64,000 bases of DNA. Origin: Streptomyces olivaceus. Lineage in GTDB: Bacteria; Actinomycetota; Actinomycetes; Streptomycetales; Streptomycetaceae. The stretch spans positions 248,001 to 312,000 of the forward strand of contig NZ_JOFH01000004.1 in NCBI RefSeq assembly GCF_000721235.1. Reading direction: 5' to 3'. Below, one piece after another: positions 8,241 through 16,659 of the stretch. Made by a program: the position numbers and the translations under genes. How positions within the stretch are numbered: position 1 is the stretch's first letter; each line of letters begins with the position of its first letter. The notes beneath the pieces were generated by a model. The model saw nothing but the letters and a program-made list of their open reading frames with translations, was not told the DNA's origin and did not search any database.

Positions 8241-9077
8241 ATGAACCTCGTGGCTCTGCTCGGCATCGGGCTGTTGACCGGCGTGACGACCGTCCTGTTC
8301 GGGTTCGGCGGCGGCTTCGTCGCCGTCCCGGTCGTGGTGTGGGCGGACGCCGCCCTGGGCCCGGACGCGATCCGGGTCGCCACGGCCACCTCGGCGGTGG
8401 TGATGGTGGTGAACGCCGCCTTCGCGACGGCCGTGACGCCGCGGCGGGTGCTCGCGGCCCTGCGCGGCGGCGGCCCGCTGCTCCTGCTGCTCGCCTGCGG
8501 CGCCGCGGCCGGTGCGCTCGCGGCACGCCTGGCCCCGGCCGGGCTGATCCGGTGGGCGTTCGTGGGCTACGTCGCCCTCACCGTCGTGGACCTCCTGCTG
8601 CGCCCCGGTTTCCTGCGCCCGCGGACCACGGCCGCACCGGCGGGAGCTGAGCCGGGGTCTCGGCCGGGGCCCGGTCCGGGTCCGGTCGCGCCGCGCCCGC
8701 TCCCGGCGCTCGCCGGCGCCCCCGTCGGCGCGGTGGCTGCCTTCCTCGGCGTCGGCGGCAGCGTCATGACCGTGCCGGCGATGCGCCGCTCCGGTCACAG
8801 CATGCACGTGGCGACCGCGCTCGCCAACCCGCTGACCCTCGCCATCGCGCTCCCGGCCGCCGCGGTCTTCCTGAGCGGCGCCGGGAGCCCTGCCGCCGTC
8901 CACGCGCACCCGGACCTGGTCGGCCTGGTGGACCTCCGCGCGGCCGCGGCCCTCCTGCTGGGCGCGCTGCCGGTGATCGCGGTGCTGCGCCGCCGCCCGC
9001 CCCGCATCCCCGACGGCGTCCACGCCTGGACGTACGTCGCGCTGCTCGGTGCGGTGGCCGTGGCGATGCTGCCCTGA
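8241..9077 (+). CDS. TauE/SafE-family membrane exporter
   Basis: 278 residues in two homologous halves with about eight hydrophobic helices. The half-repeat motifs GFGGGFVAVPVV (about 23-34) and FLGVGGSVMTVPAM (about 170-183) are diagnostic of the TauE/SafE (DUF81) anion exporter family. A Pro/Gly-rich cytosolic loop (about 135-155, several GPGPG units) joins the halves. The ATG at 8241 is preceded by GGTGAGG; the open frame further upstream is an artefact over the AraC gene. The transported compound, perhaps a sulfonate or sulfite-like anion, is not predictable. Confidence 0.82.
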   Translation: MNLVALLGIGLLTGVTTVLFGFGGGFVAVPVVVWADAALGPDAIRVATATSAVVMVVNAAFATAVTPRRVLAALRGGGPLLLLLACGAAAGALAARLAPAGLIRWAFVGYVALTVVDLLLRPGFLRPRTTAAPAGAEPGSRPGPGPGPVAPRPLPALAGAPVGAVAAFLGVGGSVMTVPAMRRSGHSMHVATALANPLTLAIALPAAAVFLSGAGSPAAVHAHPDLVGLVDLRAAAALLLGALPVIAVLRRRPPRIPDGVHAWTYVALLGAVAVAMLP

Positions 9078-9155
9078 CGCCGGCGGCGCGTGCACCGGGG
9101 ACGTTCGGCGCGATTGGGGGGCGCTGGGCGACGGTTCGGGGACGCCGGGCGGCGA

Positions 9156-9203
9156 CTCGGGGACGTGGAACCTCGAACTCTCGGGGACGTAGAACCACGA
9201 ACC
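9156..9203. repeat. Two-copy 24-bp tandem repeat
   Basis: Bases 9156-9179 and 9180-9203 are two adjacent 24-bp units starting CTCGGGGACGT and differing at three positions. Weaker GGGGACG units precede them from about 9136. They fill much of the 191-bp gap between the TauE gene and the small Cys-rich protein gene. No function is evident. Confidence 0.75.
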
Positions 9204-9268
9204 GGGGGCATACGGAAGCCCGAAGCCCTCCTACGCCCCCTGCTCCGCCGCCCCGACGGGAGTCCTCC

Positions 9269-9703
9269 GTGACGCCGAGCCTGCGCCTCGCCCGCGCCCT
9301 CCGTGCCGCCGCCCTCCTCCTTGTCGCCGTCTCCGTCTACGCCGCCACGCACCAGCCCTGGCTCGCCCTGCCCGGCCTGTACACGGCCGGCGTGCTCGCC
9401 TGGTGTGCCGCGAGGGAGCAGGCGGCGCACCGGCGCAGGACCGTACGGGCGCGGCGTGCCGAGTGGCTGGCCCGGCCCTGTACCGGGCCCGTGGCCTGGC
9501 CGGAACCGTGCTGCGCGTTCTGGCGCAACTCCGGCGGCGCCGTGCACGGCCCGGACTGCGCCCGCCCCGCCGCCGCCCGCGTGCCCCTGTACGAGGACTG
9601 CTGCGAGCGGTGGTGGACGTCGTTGGGCGCACAGCACGACGCCGCCTGCCGCCGCCGGTCGGGCGCCGCGGGCCGGGACCGGGCCCGTCCGGCGCCGCAG
9701 TAG
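9269..9703 (+). CDS. Small Cys-rich membrane protein of unknown function
   Basis: 144 residues. The first 50 hold two hydrophobic segments (ALRAAALLLVAVSVYAA and LALPGLYTAGVLAWCAA). The remainder is a predicted cytosolic region rich in Arg, Trp and Cys, with paired cysteines in PEPCCAFW and YEDCCERWW and further single Cys in RPCTGP, GPDCARP and DAACRRR, a spacing that could bind a metal. The start is GTG 9269, with GGGAGTCCTCC just upstream. It converges on the GtrA gene 19 bp away. I do not recognise a named family; proteins of this look are known as Streptomyces hypotheticals. Confidence 0.6.
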   Translation: MTPSLRLARALRAAALLLVAVSVYAATHQPWLALPGLYTAGVLAWCAAREQAAHRRRTVRARRAEWLARPCTGPVAWPEPCCAFWRNSGGAVHGPDCARPAAARVPLYEDCCERWWTSLGAQHDAACRRRSGAAGRDRARPAPQ

Positions 9704-9722
9704 CAGTCCTCGACGAGCCCGT

Positions 9723-10139
9723 TCAGCAGCGGACGCCGTCGCCCGGCCGGCGGTCGGGAGTGCGGAAGACGGCCAGCCGCAGGACCACGAAGCGCACGAC
9801 GGTGACGGCGACCGACGTGGCGGCGAGGACCGCGGTCTCGGCGGCAGGCGTGGCCCCGGGGCGCGCGTGCGTGAACCACAGCACCGCACCCGAGGTGACC
9901 AGGTAGCCGAGCAGGAAGAGGCCGCCCGCGCCCAGGTGCGCACGGGCCGGACGGGTCGCGGCCCCGCGGAACGTCAACCGCCGGTTCGCCTCGGTGTTGA
10001 GCACCGTCAGCACCAGAAGGGAGACCAGGTTGGCGGCGGCCGGGGGCCACCACAGGCGCAGCGCCCAGTACAGCAGCGCCTGCCCCGCGGTCGACACGAC
10101 GCCGATCGCGACGAACCAGCCGACCTGCCGCGACCACAC
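9723..10139 (-). CDS. GtrA-family membrane protein
   Basis: A 138-residue protein with four transmembrane helices. The family pattern is clear: FVAIGVVSTAGQALLYWAL, then NLVSLLVLTVLNTEANRRLTFR, and a C-terminal RFVVLRLAVFR. GtrA proteins are thought to move lipid-linked sugars across the membrane for cell-wall polysaccharide or teichoic acid glycosylation. The GTG start at 10139 follows GGGAGCGTACG. It is monocistronic here, and no glycosyltransferase partner is adjacent. Confidence 0.82.
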   Translation of the reverse strand: MWSRQVGWFVAIGVVSTAGQALLYWALRLWWPPAAANLVSLLVLTVLNTEANRRLTFRGAATRPARAHLGAGGLFLLGYLVTSGAVLWFTHARPGATPAAETAVLAATSVAVTVVRFVVLRLAVFRTPDRRPGDGVRC

Positions 10140-10373
10140 CGTACGCTCCCGCCCGGTCGCCGGTTCGGCGACGTCTGTCGGCGCAGCCTACTACGCCCCC
10201 ATCAGCCTCTTTGCCTTTTCTTTGCCTTTAGGGAACCCTGTGGTGCCACGGCCCGTTCATCCTGGTGGCTGCGGAAACCCCGCGGGAGACCGCGGGTTGG
10301 GACCGGGCCGGAACGCACGACGGCCGGACGCACAACAGCCAGACGCACAACAACAGAAGCCGAGGTGGCACGA

Positions 10374-10937
10374 GTGGCGATGTGGGACAAGATCAAGGAC
10401 CAGGCCAAGACCTTCCAGCAGTCCCAGGGCACTCGGGGAGCGAGCGGATCCGGCCAGGGCGCGCAGGCGAGCGGCCGGCCGGGTTCGTCCGGAGGCTCCA
10501 AGACGCAGCTGATCGGGATGTTCAAGTCCCAGCTCGCGTCGGTCAAGACCGAGTTGAAGAGCGGCTCCTACCGGGACGCCAGCATGGCCATGTGCGCGCT
10601 GGTCGCCGCGGCCGACGGGCACGTGGAACCGGCGGAGCGCACGCGCGTGGAGGAGCTGATCGTCTCCAACGAGGTGCTGCAGAACTTCCCCGCGGACCAG
10701 CTCCGTCAGCGGTTCAACCAGCACGTGGACCGGCTCCTCGCCAACGTCGAGCAGGGCAGGAGCGAGGCCCTGCAGGTGATCGCCAAGGCGTCGAAGAAGC
10801 CCGAGGAGGCTCGTGCCGTCATCCAGACCGGCATGGTCGTCGCCGGGGCCGACGGGGTCTTCGAGCCCTCCGAGCAGCAGGCGATCCGCGAGGCCTGCTC
10901 CGCCCTGGGCATCTCGCCCGCGGAGTTCGGCGTCTGA
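10374..10937 (+). CDS. TerB-like tellurite-resistance domain protein
   Basis: 187 residues. A low-complexity Ser/Gly/Gln-rich N-terminus (about 12-42) is followed by a TerB domain (about 45-187) with two acidic metal-binding loops, ADGHVEPAER and ADGVFEPSEQ, as in calcium-binding TerB proteins. GTG 10374 is chosen because GAGG lies 8 bases upstream; the ATG two codons later is also possible. The gene stands alone, without other ter genes. A role in metal or membrane-stress response is inferred from the family only. Confidence 0.8.
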   Translation: MAMWDKIKDQAKTFQQSQGTRGASGSGQGAQASGRPGSSGGSKTQLIGMFKSQLASVKTELKSGSYRDASMAMCALVAAADGHVEPAERTRVEELIVSNEVLQNFPADQLRQRFNQHVDRLLANVEQGRSEALQVIAKASKKPEEARAVIQTGMVVAGADGVFEPSEQQAIREACSALGISPAEFGV

Positions 10938-10947
10938 CACACCACGA

Positions 10948-10982
10948 GGTCCGCCCGGCGCACTCGACGTGCCGGGCGGACC
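10948..10982. terminator. Bidirectional terminator hairpin
   Basis: GGTCCGCCCGGC (10948-10959) pairs with GCCGGGCGGACC (10971-10982) around an 11-base loop, a perfect 12-bp stem. It lies between the convergent TerB gene and the secreted hydrolase gene and can serve both. There is no U-tract, as is usual in Streptomyces. Confidence 0.75.
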
Positions 10983-10998
10983 GGGCGGACCGGGCCGG

Positions 10999-12477
10999 CT
11001 AGGGCGCGATCCCCACGCCCTGGATCCTGCTCCACGCCCGCTCCCGCGCGGCGGTCATGGCGGGCCAGGTGAGGCCGCCCGGCCGGGGCAGTACCCGCGA
11101 GGCGTACGGCGCGGGGCGGAAACCGGGGTCGTAGAAGCAGCCGTCGCCGTACGTCGCGTCGAAGGCGGCGCAGGAGGCCGCGATCGCCCGCGGGCTCGGC
11201 CGCCGGCCGGTGCTGACCCAGGTGTCCAGCGCGGCCATGGAGTTGGCGTACTCGGAGTCGCTCAGCGAACTGTGCTCGTGCTCCTTCGTGAACGTCTGGA
11301 CGAGGTTCCCGCCCCGCCCCGCGCCCCGGAGGGTGGCTCGGTAGGCCGCCTCGTGCTCCACGAAGGCCGTCGGGTCGTCGATGGCGTGCATCGTGAGGAC
11401 GGGGAGGGACACCTTGCCGGTGAGGTCGCTGTCGTAGGACAGGTCACGGCGCGCGGTGGGATCGGCCGAGAAGCGTTCGACGCCCGCGTTGAGCGCCTTG
11501 TCGTCGTGCGAGCCGGTGTAGCGCACTCCCCGGTTGCTCCACGGGTTCCGCCCGTCGAGCCGGTTGGCCACGATGTCCCGGAACGTGAAGGTGGCGAACC
11601 GCAGATGCGACTCCAGGGTGTGCTCGGGAATGCCCGTGACGGCGAGGATGTCGTCGAGGTTGCGCTGCTGCGGCCCGGTCCGGTCGGCCGGGTCCGAGGC
11701 GTAGCCCGTGCACTCCTGGAGGCGGGCGCGCAGCCCGGCGGTCGTCATCGTGGAGCCGGCCCGCAGCCCCTGCCACAGGGGGTACTGCGGCTCGGTCGGG
11801 CGCGGGTGGTTGTGGCAGTAGTACTGGTAGACCACCCGCAGGTCCACGCGGTAGTCGTAGCCGCGCGAACCGCCGCCGAGTACGCCGTTGGTCAGCAGCA
11901 CCCCGTCGTAGGCGCCGGGGCGTCCGCCGTACGTCTCGGCGACCTTGGCCGCGACGTTGCCGCCCCAGGACTGGCCGTGCAGGTAGGTGCGCTCCGGGCG
12001 GCCGAACCGGTCGGTGAACAGGCGCCGCACGTTCTCGGTGTCGGCGGCCGCCATGCGGGCCCCGTAACCGCCGCGCCGGTAGGAGGAACCCGCCCAGGCG
12101 TACCCCTCGTCGACCATCACCGCCCAGCGTCCCAGGTCCTCGGTGCTGCGGGCGGGGTCGGAGGTGTCGCCGAGGTCGGGACCGCCGTGGGCGTGCACGA
12201 CGAGGGAACCGTTCCAGCGGTGGGGCACGGCCATCGTGTAGTAGGCCCCGTTCTCGTCCTGCCCGGTGTAGCAGGTGGCCTTCTCGGCGAGGGCGGGCGG
12301 GCAGTCGGCGGCCACCGGCTGCCCGGCCGTCGGCTCCACGGCCGCCCGGGCGGGGGCGGCGGAGACGTTGCCGAGGGTGCCGAGGAACACGGCCGCCAGC
12401 GCGGCGGCCACCACCGCGGGGCGGCTTCTGCGGTGCATGGCCCCGGTGGCATGCGTGGGAGCGTCGGGTGTGGTCAA
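10999..12477 (-). CDS. Secreted alpha/beta hydrolase
   Basis: 492 residues with a long signal peptide (Arg pair about 16-17, hydrophobic core about 21-35, cleavage near AAPARA). The mature enzyme has an alpha/beta hydrolase fold: HAHGGPD oxyanion region, nucleophile Ser in GQSWGG (about 170), the acid in HAIDDP and the catalytic His in the KEHEHSSL segment. Several Cys pairs suggest disulfides. The TTG start at 12477 is favoured because AGGAG lies 8 bases upstream; the in-frame ATG at 12438 has no good site. The family resembles exported esterases or peptidases; the substrate is unknown. Confidence 0.8.
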   Translation of the reverse strand: MTTPDAPTHATGAMHRRSRPAVVAAALAAVFLGTLGNVSAAPARAAVEPTAGQPVAADCPPALAEKATCYTGQDENGAYYTMAVPHRWNGSLVVHAHGGPDLGDTSDPARSTEDLGRWAVMVDEGYAWAGSSYRRGGYGARMAAADTENVRRLFTDRFGRPERTYLHGQSWGGNVAAKVAETYGGRPGAYDGVLLTNGVLGGGSRGYDYRVDLRVVYQYYCHNHPRPTEPQYPLWQGLRAGSTMTTAGLRARLQECTGYASDPADRTGPQQRNLDDILAVTGIPEHTLESHLRFATFTFRDIVANRLDGRNPWSNRGVRYTGSHDDKALNAGVERFSADPTARRDLSYDSDLTGKVSLPVLTMHAIDDPTAFVEHEAAYRATLRGAGRGGNLVQTFTKEHEHSSLSDSEYANSMAALDTWVSTGRRPSPRAIAASCAAFDATYGDGCFYDPGFRPAPYASRVLPRPGGLTWPAMTAARERAWSRIQGVGIAP

Positions 12478-12648
12478 GGTGCGGCTCCTGTACGTGCTGC
12501 GTGCGGGCGCGATATTGCGCTGCGAGCCGGGATGTTAGGAACCGTCCGGAGCCGGGGCCAGCCTTTGGATCATTGCGTTCATAGTGTTCGCCCGCCCCGG
12601 CGGCGGCCGGTCGGGACGGGCGTGCGCCCGGCAGCCGTGCCACTGGGC

Positions 12649-12712
12649 GGTCGTCGTCTCCGCGGTCGTCGTCTCCGCGGTCGTGCGCTCGGCAGCCGTG
12701 CGCTCGGCAGTC
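12649..12712. repeat. Short tandem repeats downstream of paaE
   Basis: The 15-mer GGTCGTCGTCTCCGC occurs twice in tandem (12649-12678). It is followed by two near-identical 15-mers beginning GTGCGCTCGGCAG (12683-12712). They lie between the paaE stop and the upstream region of the secreted hydrolase gene. They form no convincing hairpin and their role is unknown. Confidence 0.7.
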
Positions 12713-12743
12713 GTCCGTGCTGCCGTGGGCCGGTCGCGCGGCC

Positions 12744-13850
12744 TCAGCTGTCGTAGTCCACGGTCAGCTGCTCGGAGACCGGGTAGGACTGGCAGGTCAG
12801 CACGTAACCGGCGTCGACCTCGGCCGCCTCCAGGGCGTAGTTGCGGCGCATGTCGGCCTTGCCGTCGGTGACCAGGGCGCGGCAGGTGCCGCACACGCCG
12901 CCCTTGCAGGCGAAGGGGAGGTCGGGCCGGGTCTGCTGGGCACCGTCGAGGATGCTCCGCTCCCGGGAGAGGGAGGCGGTGGTGGAGCGGCCGTCCAGGG
13001 TGACGGTGACCTCGCTGACCGGCCCCCGGGGGCCGCCCTCCTCGTGGTGGACCTCGCGCACGGGCTCGTCGGCGGCGAAGAACAGCTCCCGGTGGACGCG
13101 GTCCGCGGGCACGCCGAGGCCGGCCAGGACCTGCTGGGCGTCGGCGACCATGCCCTGCGGCCCGCACAGCCACCAGTGGCCGGCGGCCTCCACGTCCACC
13201 AGGGAGCCGACCAGCGCGGTGAGCCGCTCGGCGTCCAGGCGGCCGGAGAGCAGCTCGGCCTCGCGCGGTTCGCGGGAGAGGACGTGGGCGAGCTGGAAGC
13301 GGGCCGGGTGGAGGTCCTTCAGGTCGGCCAGTTCGTCGGCGAACATCACCGTGCCGGTGCGGCGGTTGCCGTAGAAGAGGGTGACGGTGGAGCGGTCGTC
13401 GGCGGCGAGCACCGACTCGGCGATGGACACCATCGGCGTGATGCCCGAACCGGCCGCGATCAGCACGTGGTGGCCCGGGACGGTCAGGTCGGGCGTGAAG
13501 AGGCCGGTGGGCGTCATCACCTCGACGGTGTCGCCCGGGCGCACCTCGTCCACCAGCCAGGCGGAGAACAGGCCGCCCGGCACCACCCGCACCCCGATGC
13601 GGGGAGCCGAACCGGCCGCCGCGCAGATCGAGTAGGAACGGCGCTCGTCCCGGCCGTCGACCTCGCGCCGCAGGGTGAGCGACTGTCCGGGCGCGAAGGC
13701 ATACGCCCCGGCCAGCTCGTCCGGGACCTCGAAGCGCACGGCGACCGCGTCCGCGCACAGCCGCTCCACGGCCGCGACGCGCAGGCGGTGGAAGGCGGGG
13801 CGGCGGCGGGCGCGCACGGGGGCCGCCGGTACGGGGGCGGTCGGGGCCAT
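12744..13850 (-). CDS. paaE: Phenylacetyl-CoA epoxidase reductase subunit PaaE
   Basis: A 368-residue electron-transfer subunit of the ring-1,2-phenylacetyl-CoA epoxidase. Residues about 15-115 are the FAD domain (RRSYSICAAAG), about 120-240 the NAD(P)H domain (IAAGSGITPM, WLCGPQGMV), and about 275-368 a plant-type [2Fe-2S] ferredoxin with the cluster motif CKGGVCGTCR plus a later Cys in VLTCQSYP. The ATG at 13850 overlaps the paaD stop by one base and follows AAGGAGATCTG, so the two are translationally coupled. It is the last gene of paaABCDE. Confidence 0.95.
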   Translation of the reverse strand: MAPTAPVPAAPVRARRRPAFHRLRVAAVERLCADAVAVRFEVPDELAGAYAFAPGQSLTLRREVDGRDERRSYSICAAAGSAPRIGVRVVPGGLFSAWLVDEVRPGDTVEVMTPTGLFTPDLTVPGHHVLIAAGSGITPMVSIAESVLAADDRSTVTLFYGNRRTGTVMFADELADLKDLHPARFQLAHVLSREPREAELLSGRLDAERLTALVGSLVDVEAAGHWWLCGPQGMVADAQQVLAGLGVPADRVHRELFFAADEPVREVHHEEGGPRGPVSEVTVTLDGRSTTASLSRERSILDGAQQTRPDLPFACKGGVCGTCRALVTDGKADMRRNYALEAAEVDAGYVLTCQSYPVSEQLTVDYDS

Positions 13851-14365
13851 CAGATCTCCTTGACGTACTCGAACGGCTCGCGGCAGGCTCGGCAGCGCCA
13901 CAGGGCCTTGCAGGAGGTGGCGGCGAAGCGCGAGGTCTCCTCGGTCTCCCGCGACCCGCAGCGGGGGCAGGGCACCGCGGGCCGGGTGGGCGACAGCACC
14001 AGCGGGACCGGGCCGCGGGGGGCGCGGCCGGGCGGGGCGATGCCGTGCTCGGCGAGCTTGCGGCGGCCGGACTCCGTGATCCAGTCGCTGGTCCAGGGCG
14101 GGTCCAGGACGGTGCGGATCTCCACGCGCGCGTACCCCGCCGCGCGCAGCCGTGCGGCGACGTCCGCGCGCATCTCCGCCATGGCCGGGCACCCCGAGTA
14201 GGTGGGGGTCAGGCTCGCGACCACGGTGCCGTCCGCCCGCGTCTCGACGTCGCGCAGGACGCCCAGGTCGGCGAGGGTCAGCATGGGCAGCTCGGGGTCC
14301 GGTACGCGCTCGGCGACGCGCCGGGCGCGGTGGGCGTCCGGGAGGGCGGGGCCGGCGGTCACCAT
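13850..14365 (-). CDS. paaD: Phenylacetyl-CoA epoxidase accessory protein PaaD
   Basis: 171 residues. The N-terminal two thirds form a DUF59/MIP18-like domain (VPDPELPMLTLADLGVLRDV, TPTYSGCPAM) associated with Fe-S or metal-centre assembly. The C-terminus carries a four-Cys zinc-ribbon-like motif (CPRCGS and WRCRACRE). PaaD is thought to help mature or maintain the epoxidase and its partners. The ATG at 14365 has GGAGG upstream. The start overlaps the paaC end by 7 bp. Confidence 0.93.
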   Translation of the reverse strand: MVTAGPALPDAHRARRVAERVPDPELPMLTLADLGVLRDVETRADGTVVASLTPTYSGCPAMAEMRADVAARLRAAGYARVEIRTVLDPPWTSDWITESGRRKLAEHGIAPPGRAPRGPVPLVLSPTRPAVPCPRCGSRETEETSRFAATSCKALWRCRACREPFEYVKEI

Positions 14366-15186
14366 GTCGCCTCCGGGTGGGCGCGGGCGATGCCCTGCAA
14401 CTCGGTGAGCAGGGGTGCCAGATGCTCGGTGTGCTCGCCCGCGCGGCCGGAGCCGGGCCGCGGGCGGTAGACCGGCAGGGGTAGTCCGGCGGCGTCGGTG
14501 ACCTGGCGCACGTCGGCGGCGACCTCGTCCCGCACGTCGTGGGCCGTGTGCAGTTCGCCGAGGTAGGGGGCGACCTGCTCCAGCGCCGCCCGCATCCGGC
14601 GGTGCGACTCGTCCGTGCCGTCGCCCAGGCGTACGCACCACTGGGCGGCGTACTGCCGGTGGTAGGCCAGCTCCTTGGCGCCCTTGGCGGCGACCGCCGC
14701 GAGGACCGGGTCCGGGTGGTCCACCAGCCCCCGGAAGTGCGCCAGGCGCCAGCTGGAGAGCACCAGCAGCCGTACGACGGTGAACGCGAAGTCGCCGCCG
14801 GGCAGTTCCGCCAGCGTCACGTTGCGGAAGTCGGCGGCGTCGCGGAAGTAGGCGTAGGCGTCCTCGTCGCGGCCGGTGCCGTCGGCCTGCCCGGCGCGGG
14901 TGTAGAGCAGGCGGGCCTGGCCGAGGAGGTCGAGGCCGATGTTGGCCAGCGCCACCTCCTCCTCCAGCTCGGGCGCACGGGTGATCCACTCGGCGAGCCG
15001 CTGGGCGCCGACGAGGGCGTCGTCGGCCAGCGCCACGCACTCCGCGGCCAGTCCGGCGGCGTCGACGCCCTCGGGCACGGTGGTGTCGACGCCGTGCAGC
15101 GGGTCCTCGAAACCGGTGCCGTAGGCCCAGCGGGTGTCGTCCTCGTGTCCCTCGGCCAGGGTGAGGTAGACGTGGTCGTCGCTCAT
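14359..15186 (-). CDS. paaC: Phenylacetyl-CoA epoxidase structural subunit PaaC
   Basis: A 275-residue ferritin-like subunit that pairs with PaaA in the epoxidase core. All-helical segments such as ALADDALVGAQRLAEWITRAPELEE, ANIGLDLLGQAR and ELAYHRQYAAQWCVRLGDG are typical. PaaC stabilises the complex and does not itself carry the diiron site. ATG 15186 is preceded by AGGAGCAGGGC. There is a 9-bp gap to the paaB stop upstream and a 7-bp overlap with paaD downstream, consistent with a single operon. Confidence 0.95.
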   Translation of the reverse strand: MSDDHVYLTLAEGHEDDTRWAYGTGFEDPLHGVDTTVPEGVDAAGLAAECVALADDALVGAQRLAEWITRAPELEEEVALANIGLDLLGQARLLYTRAGQADGTGRDEDAYAYFRDAADFRNVTLAELPGGDFAFTVVRLLVLSSWRLAHFRGLVDHPDPVLAAVAAKGAKELAYHRQYAAQWCVRLGDGTDESHRRMRAALEQVAPYLGELHTAHDVRDEVAADVRQVTDAAGLPLPVYRPRPGSGRAGEHTEHLAPLLTELQGIARAHPEATW

Positions 15187-15195
15187 GCCCTGCTC

Positions 15196-15498
15196 CTAGA
15201 TGTGGGGGACGTCGTCGGGGATGTCGTAGAAGGTCGGGTGCCGGTAGACCTTGTCGGCGCTGGGGGCGAAGAAGGGGTCCTTCTCGTCGCGGGTGGAGGC
15301 GGCGATGTGCTCGGAGCGCACCACCCAGATGCTCACGCCCTCGTTGCGCCGGGTGTAGAGGTCGCGGGCGTGGGTGAGGGCCATGGCGTCGTCGGCGGCG
15401 TGCAGCGAGCCGACGTGGACGTGGTTGAGGCCGCGCTTGCCGCGCACGAACACCTCGTACAGCGGCCAGCCCTGCCGCTCGGGCCGGTCGTCGCTCAT
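15196..15498 (-). CDS. paaB: Phenylacetyl-CoA epoxidase subunit PaaB
   Basis: 100 residues, the normal length for PaaB. The family segments [29 protein letters not shown] and ISIWVV-like [14 protein letters not shown] are present. PaaB bridges PaaA-PaaC heterodimers in the multi-component epoxidase. ATG 15498 shares four bases (ATGA) with the paaA stop and has AAGGGAG upstream, so it is translationally coupled to paaA. Confidence 0.95.
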   Translation of the reverse strand: MSDDRPERQGWPLYEVFVRGKRGLNHVHVGSLHAADDAMALTHARDLYTRRNEGVSIWVVRSEHIAASTRDEKDPFFAPSADKVYRHPTFYDIPDDVPHI

Positions 15499-16481
15499 AC
15501 CGCCGCTCCCTTCTGCGTGCGGGCCGCCTGCTTGGCGGCGTGGGCGGTGGCCGCCTCGCGCACCCAGGCGCCCTCCTCGTGCGCGGTGCGCCGTCGTTCC
15601 GTGCGCTGGGCGTTGCACGGCCCGTCGCCCTTGATGACGCGCGTCAGCTCGTCCCAGTCGGGGGTGCCGAAGTCGTGGTGCCCCGCCTCCTCGTTCCAGC
15701 GCAGCTCGGGGTCGGGCAGGGTGACGCCGAGCTTCTCGGCCTGCGGGACCGTCATGTCGACGAAGCGACGGCGCAGTTCGTCGTTGCTGTGCCGCTTGAT
15801 CTTCCAGGCCATCGACCGCGCCGAGTTGGGTGAGGCGTCGTCGGGCGGACCGAACATCATCAGTGAGGGCCACCACCAGCGGTCCACGGCGTCCTGGACC
15901 ATCTCGCGCTGCGCCGGGGTGCCGCGCATCATCGTCATCAGCAGCTCGTAGCCCTGCCGCTGGTGGAAGGACTCCTCCTTGCAGATGCGCACCATCGCGC
16001 GCGCGTACGGCCCGTAGGAACTGCGGCACAGCGGCACCTGGTTGCAGATCGCGGCGCCGTCCACGAACCAGCCGATCACGCCGACGTCGGCGAAGCTCAG
16101 GGTCGGGTAGTTGAAGATCGACGAGTACTTCTGGCGACCCTCGATCAGCCGCTCGGTGAGGTCGTCGCGGTCCGCGCCGAGGGTCTCGGCCGCCGAGTAC
16201 AGGTAGAGCCCGTGGCCGGCCTCGTCCTGGACCTTGGCGAACAGGATCGCCTTGCGGCGCAGCGACGGGGCCCGCGTGATCCACTCGCCCTCGGGCTGCA
16301 TGCCGATGATCTCCGAGTGCGCGTGCTGGGCGATCTGCCGGATCAGCGTCTTCCGGTAGCCGTCCGGCATCCAGTCGCGCGGTTCGACGCGCTGGTCGCG
16401 CGCGACGGTCGCGTCGAAGTGCTCCTGGAGTCCGTCCGGCCCCTGCGGGGGCGGTGCCTCGGCGGCGTGTGTCGTGGTCAT
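15495..16481 (-). CDS. paaA: Phenylacetyl-CoA epoxidase catalytic subunit PaaA
   Basis: 328 residues, the catalytic diiron subunit that epoxidises phenylacetyl-CoA with O2. Carboxylate/His ligands are seen in KVQDEAGH (Glu about 87, His about 90) and in [10 protein letters not shown] (Glu about 169-170, His about 173). The CoA-binding Arg/Lys-rich C-terminal region ([15 protein letters not shown]) is present. ATG 16481 is chosen; GTG 16487 is a close alternative because the ribosome binding site is weak. The longer open frame would cross the operator. It is the first gene of the operon, and its promoter faces paaI-paaK. Confidence 0.95.
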   Translation of the reverse strand: MTTTHAAEAPPPQGPDGLQEHFDATVARDQRVEPRDWMPDGYRKTLIRQIAQHAHSEIIGMQPEGEWITRAPSLRRKAILFAKVQDEAGHGLYLYSAAETLGADRDDLTERLIEGRQKYSSIFNYPTLSFADVGVIGWFVDGAAICNQVPLCRSSYGPYARAMVRICKEESFHQRQGYELLMTMMRGTPAQREMVQDAVDRWWWPSLMMFGPPDDASPNSARSMAWKIKRHSNDELRRRFVDMTVPQAEKLGVTLPDPELRWNEEAGHHDFGTPDWDELTRVIKGDGPCNAQRTERRRTAHEEGAWVREAATAHAAKQAARTQKGAAV

Positions 16482-16497
16482 CGTCACCAGCTTCCCA

Positions 16498-16515
16498 ACC
16501 GACCATTCGTTCGGT
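16498..16515. promoter_or_regulatory. TetR-type operator at the paaA promoter
   Basis: ACCGACCATTCGTTCGGT (16498-16515) is an imperfect palindrome of CCGA / TCGGT half-sites, resembling sites bound by TetR-family PaaR regulators. It lies just downstream of a minus-strand promoter candidate, TTGCCC (16542-16547) and CACACT (16519-16524), spaced 17 bp. It ends 17 bp before the paaA start, a position suited to blocking transcription. No TetR gene lies nearby in this window. Confidence 0.65.
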
Positions 16516-16574
16516 ATCAGTGTGACGGGTTTCCGGGCGCCGGGCAAGACCCCGGAGCACCGCTGCCCGCACCC

Positions 16575-16580
16575 TTGACA
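16575..16580 (+). promoter_or_regulatory. Candidate -35 element for paaI-paaK
   Basis: TTGACA at 16575-16580 is a perfect -35 consensus. An ATTACT-like -10 follows after 18 bp and the operator at 16622 begins roughly 20 bp further on. The -10 match is weak, so the assignment is tentative. Confidence 0.4.
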
Positions 16581-16621
16581 GGGTGAGCGACTGGCTGGAT
16601 TACTGGGCCCTGCCGCAAGCT

Positions 16622-16637
16622 GACCGAATGGTCGGTC
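16622..16637. promoter_or_regulatory. TetR-type operator at the paaI promoter
   Basis: GACCGAATGGTCGGTC (16622-16637) shares GAATGGTCGGT with the reverse complement of the paaA-side site. It lies 23 bp before the paaI start, so both divergent transcripts carry the same operator near their start points. This supports joint control by one PaaR-like repressor responding to phenylacetyl-CoA (inferred). Confidence 0.65.
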
Positions 16638-16659
16638 GGGGTACCGGCCGGGATACAGG

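Noticed and set aside
5851..8526. 891-residue minus-strand frame
   Set aside because: Only its last 304 residues (from 6765) are a real MBL hydrolase; the rest overlaps hxlR, the AraC gene and the TauE gene in the wrong frame.
12649..12712. Possible CRISPR-like array
   Set aside because: The units are tandem 15-mers without spacers, and no cas genes are present.
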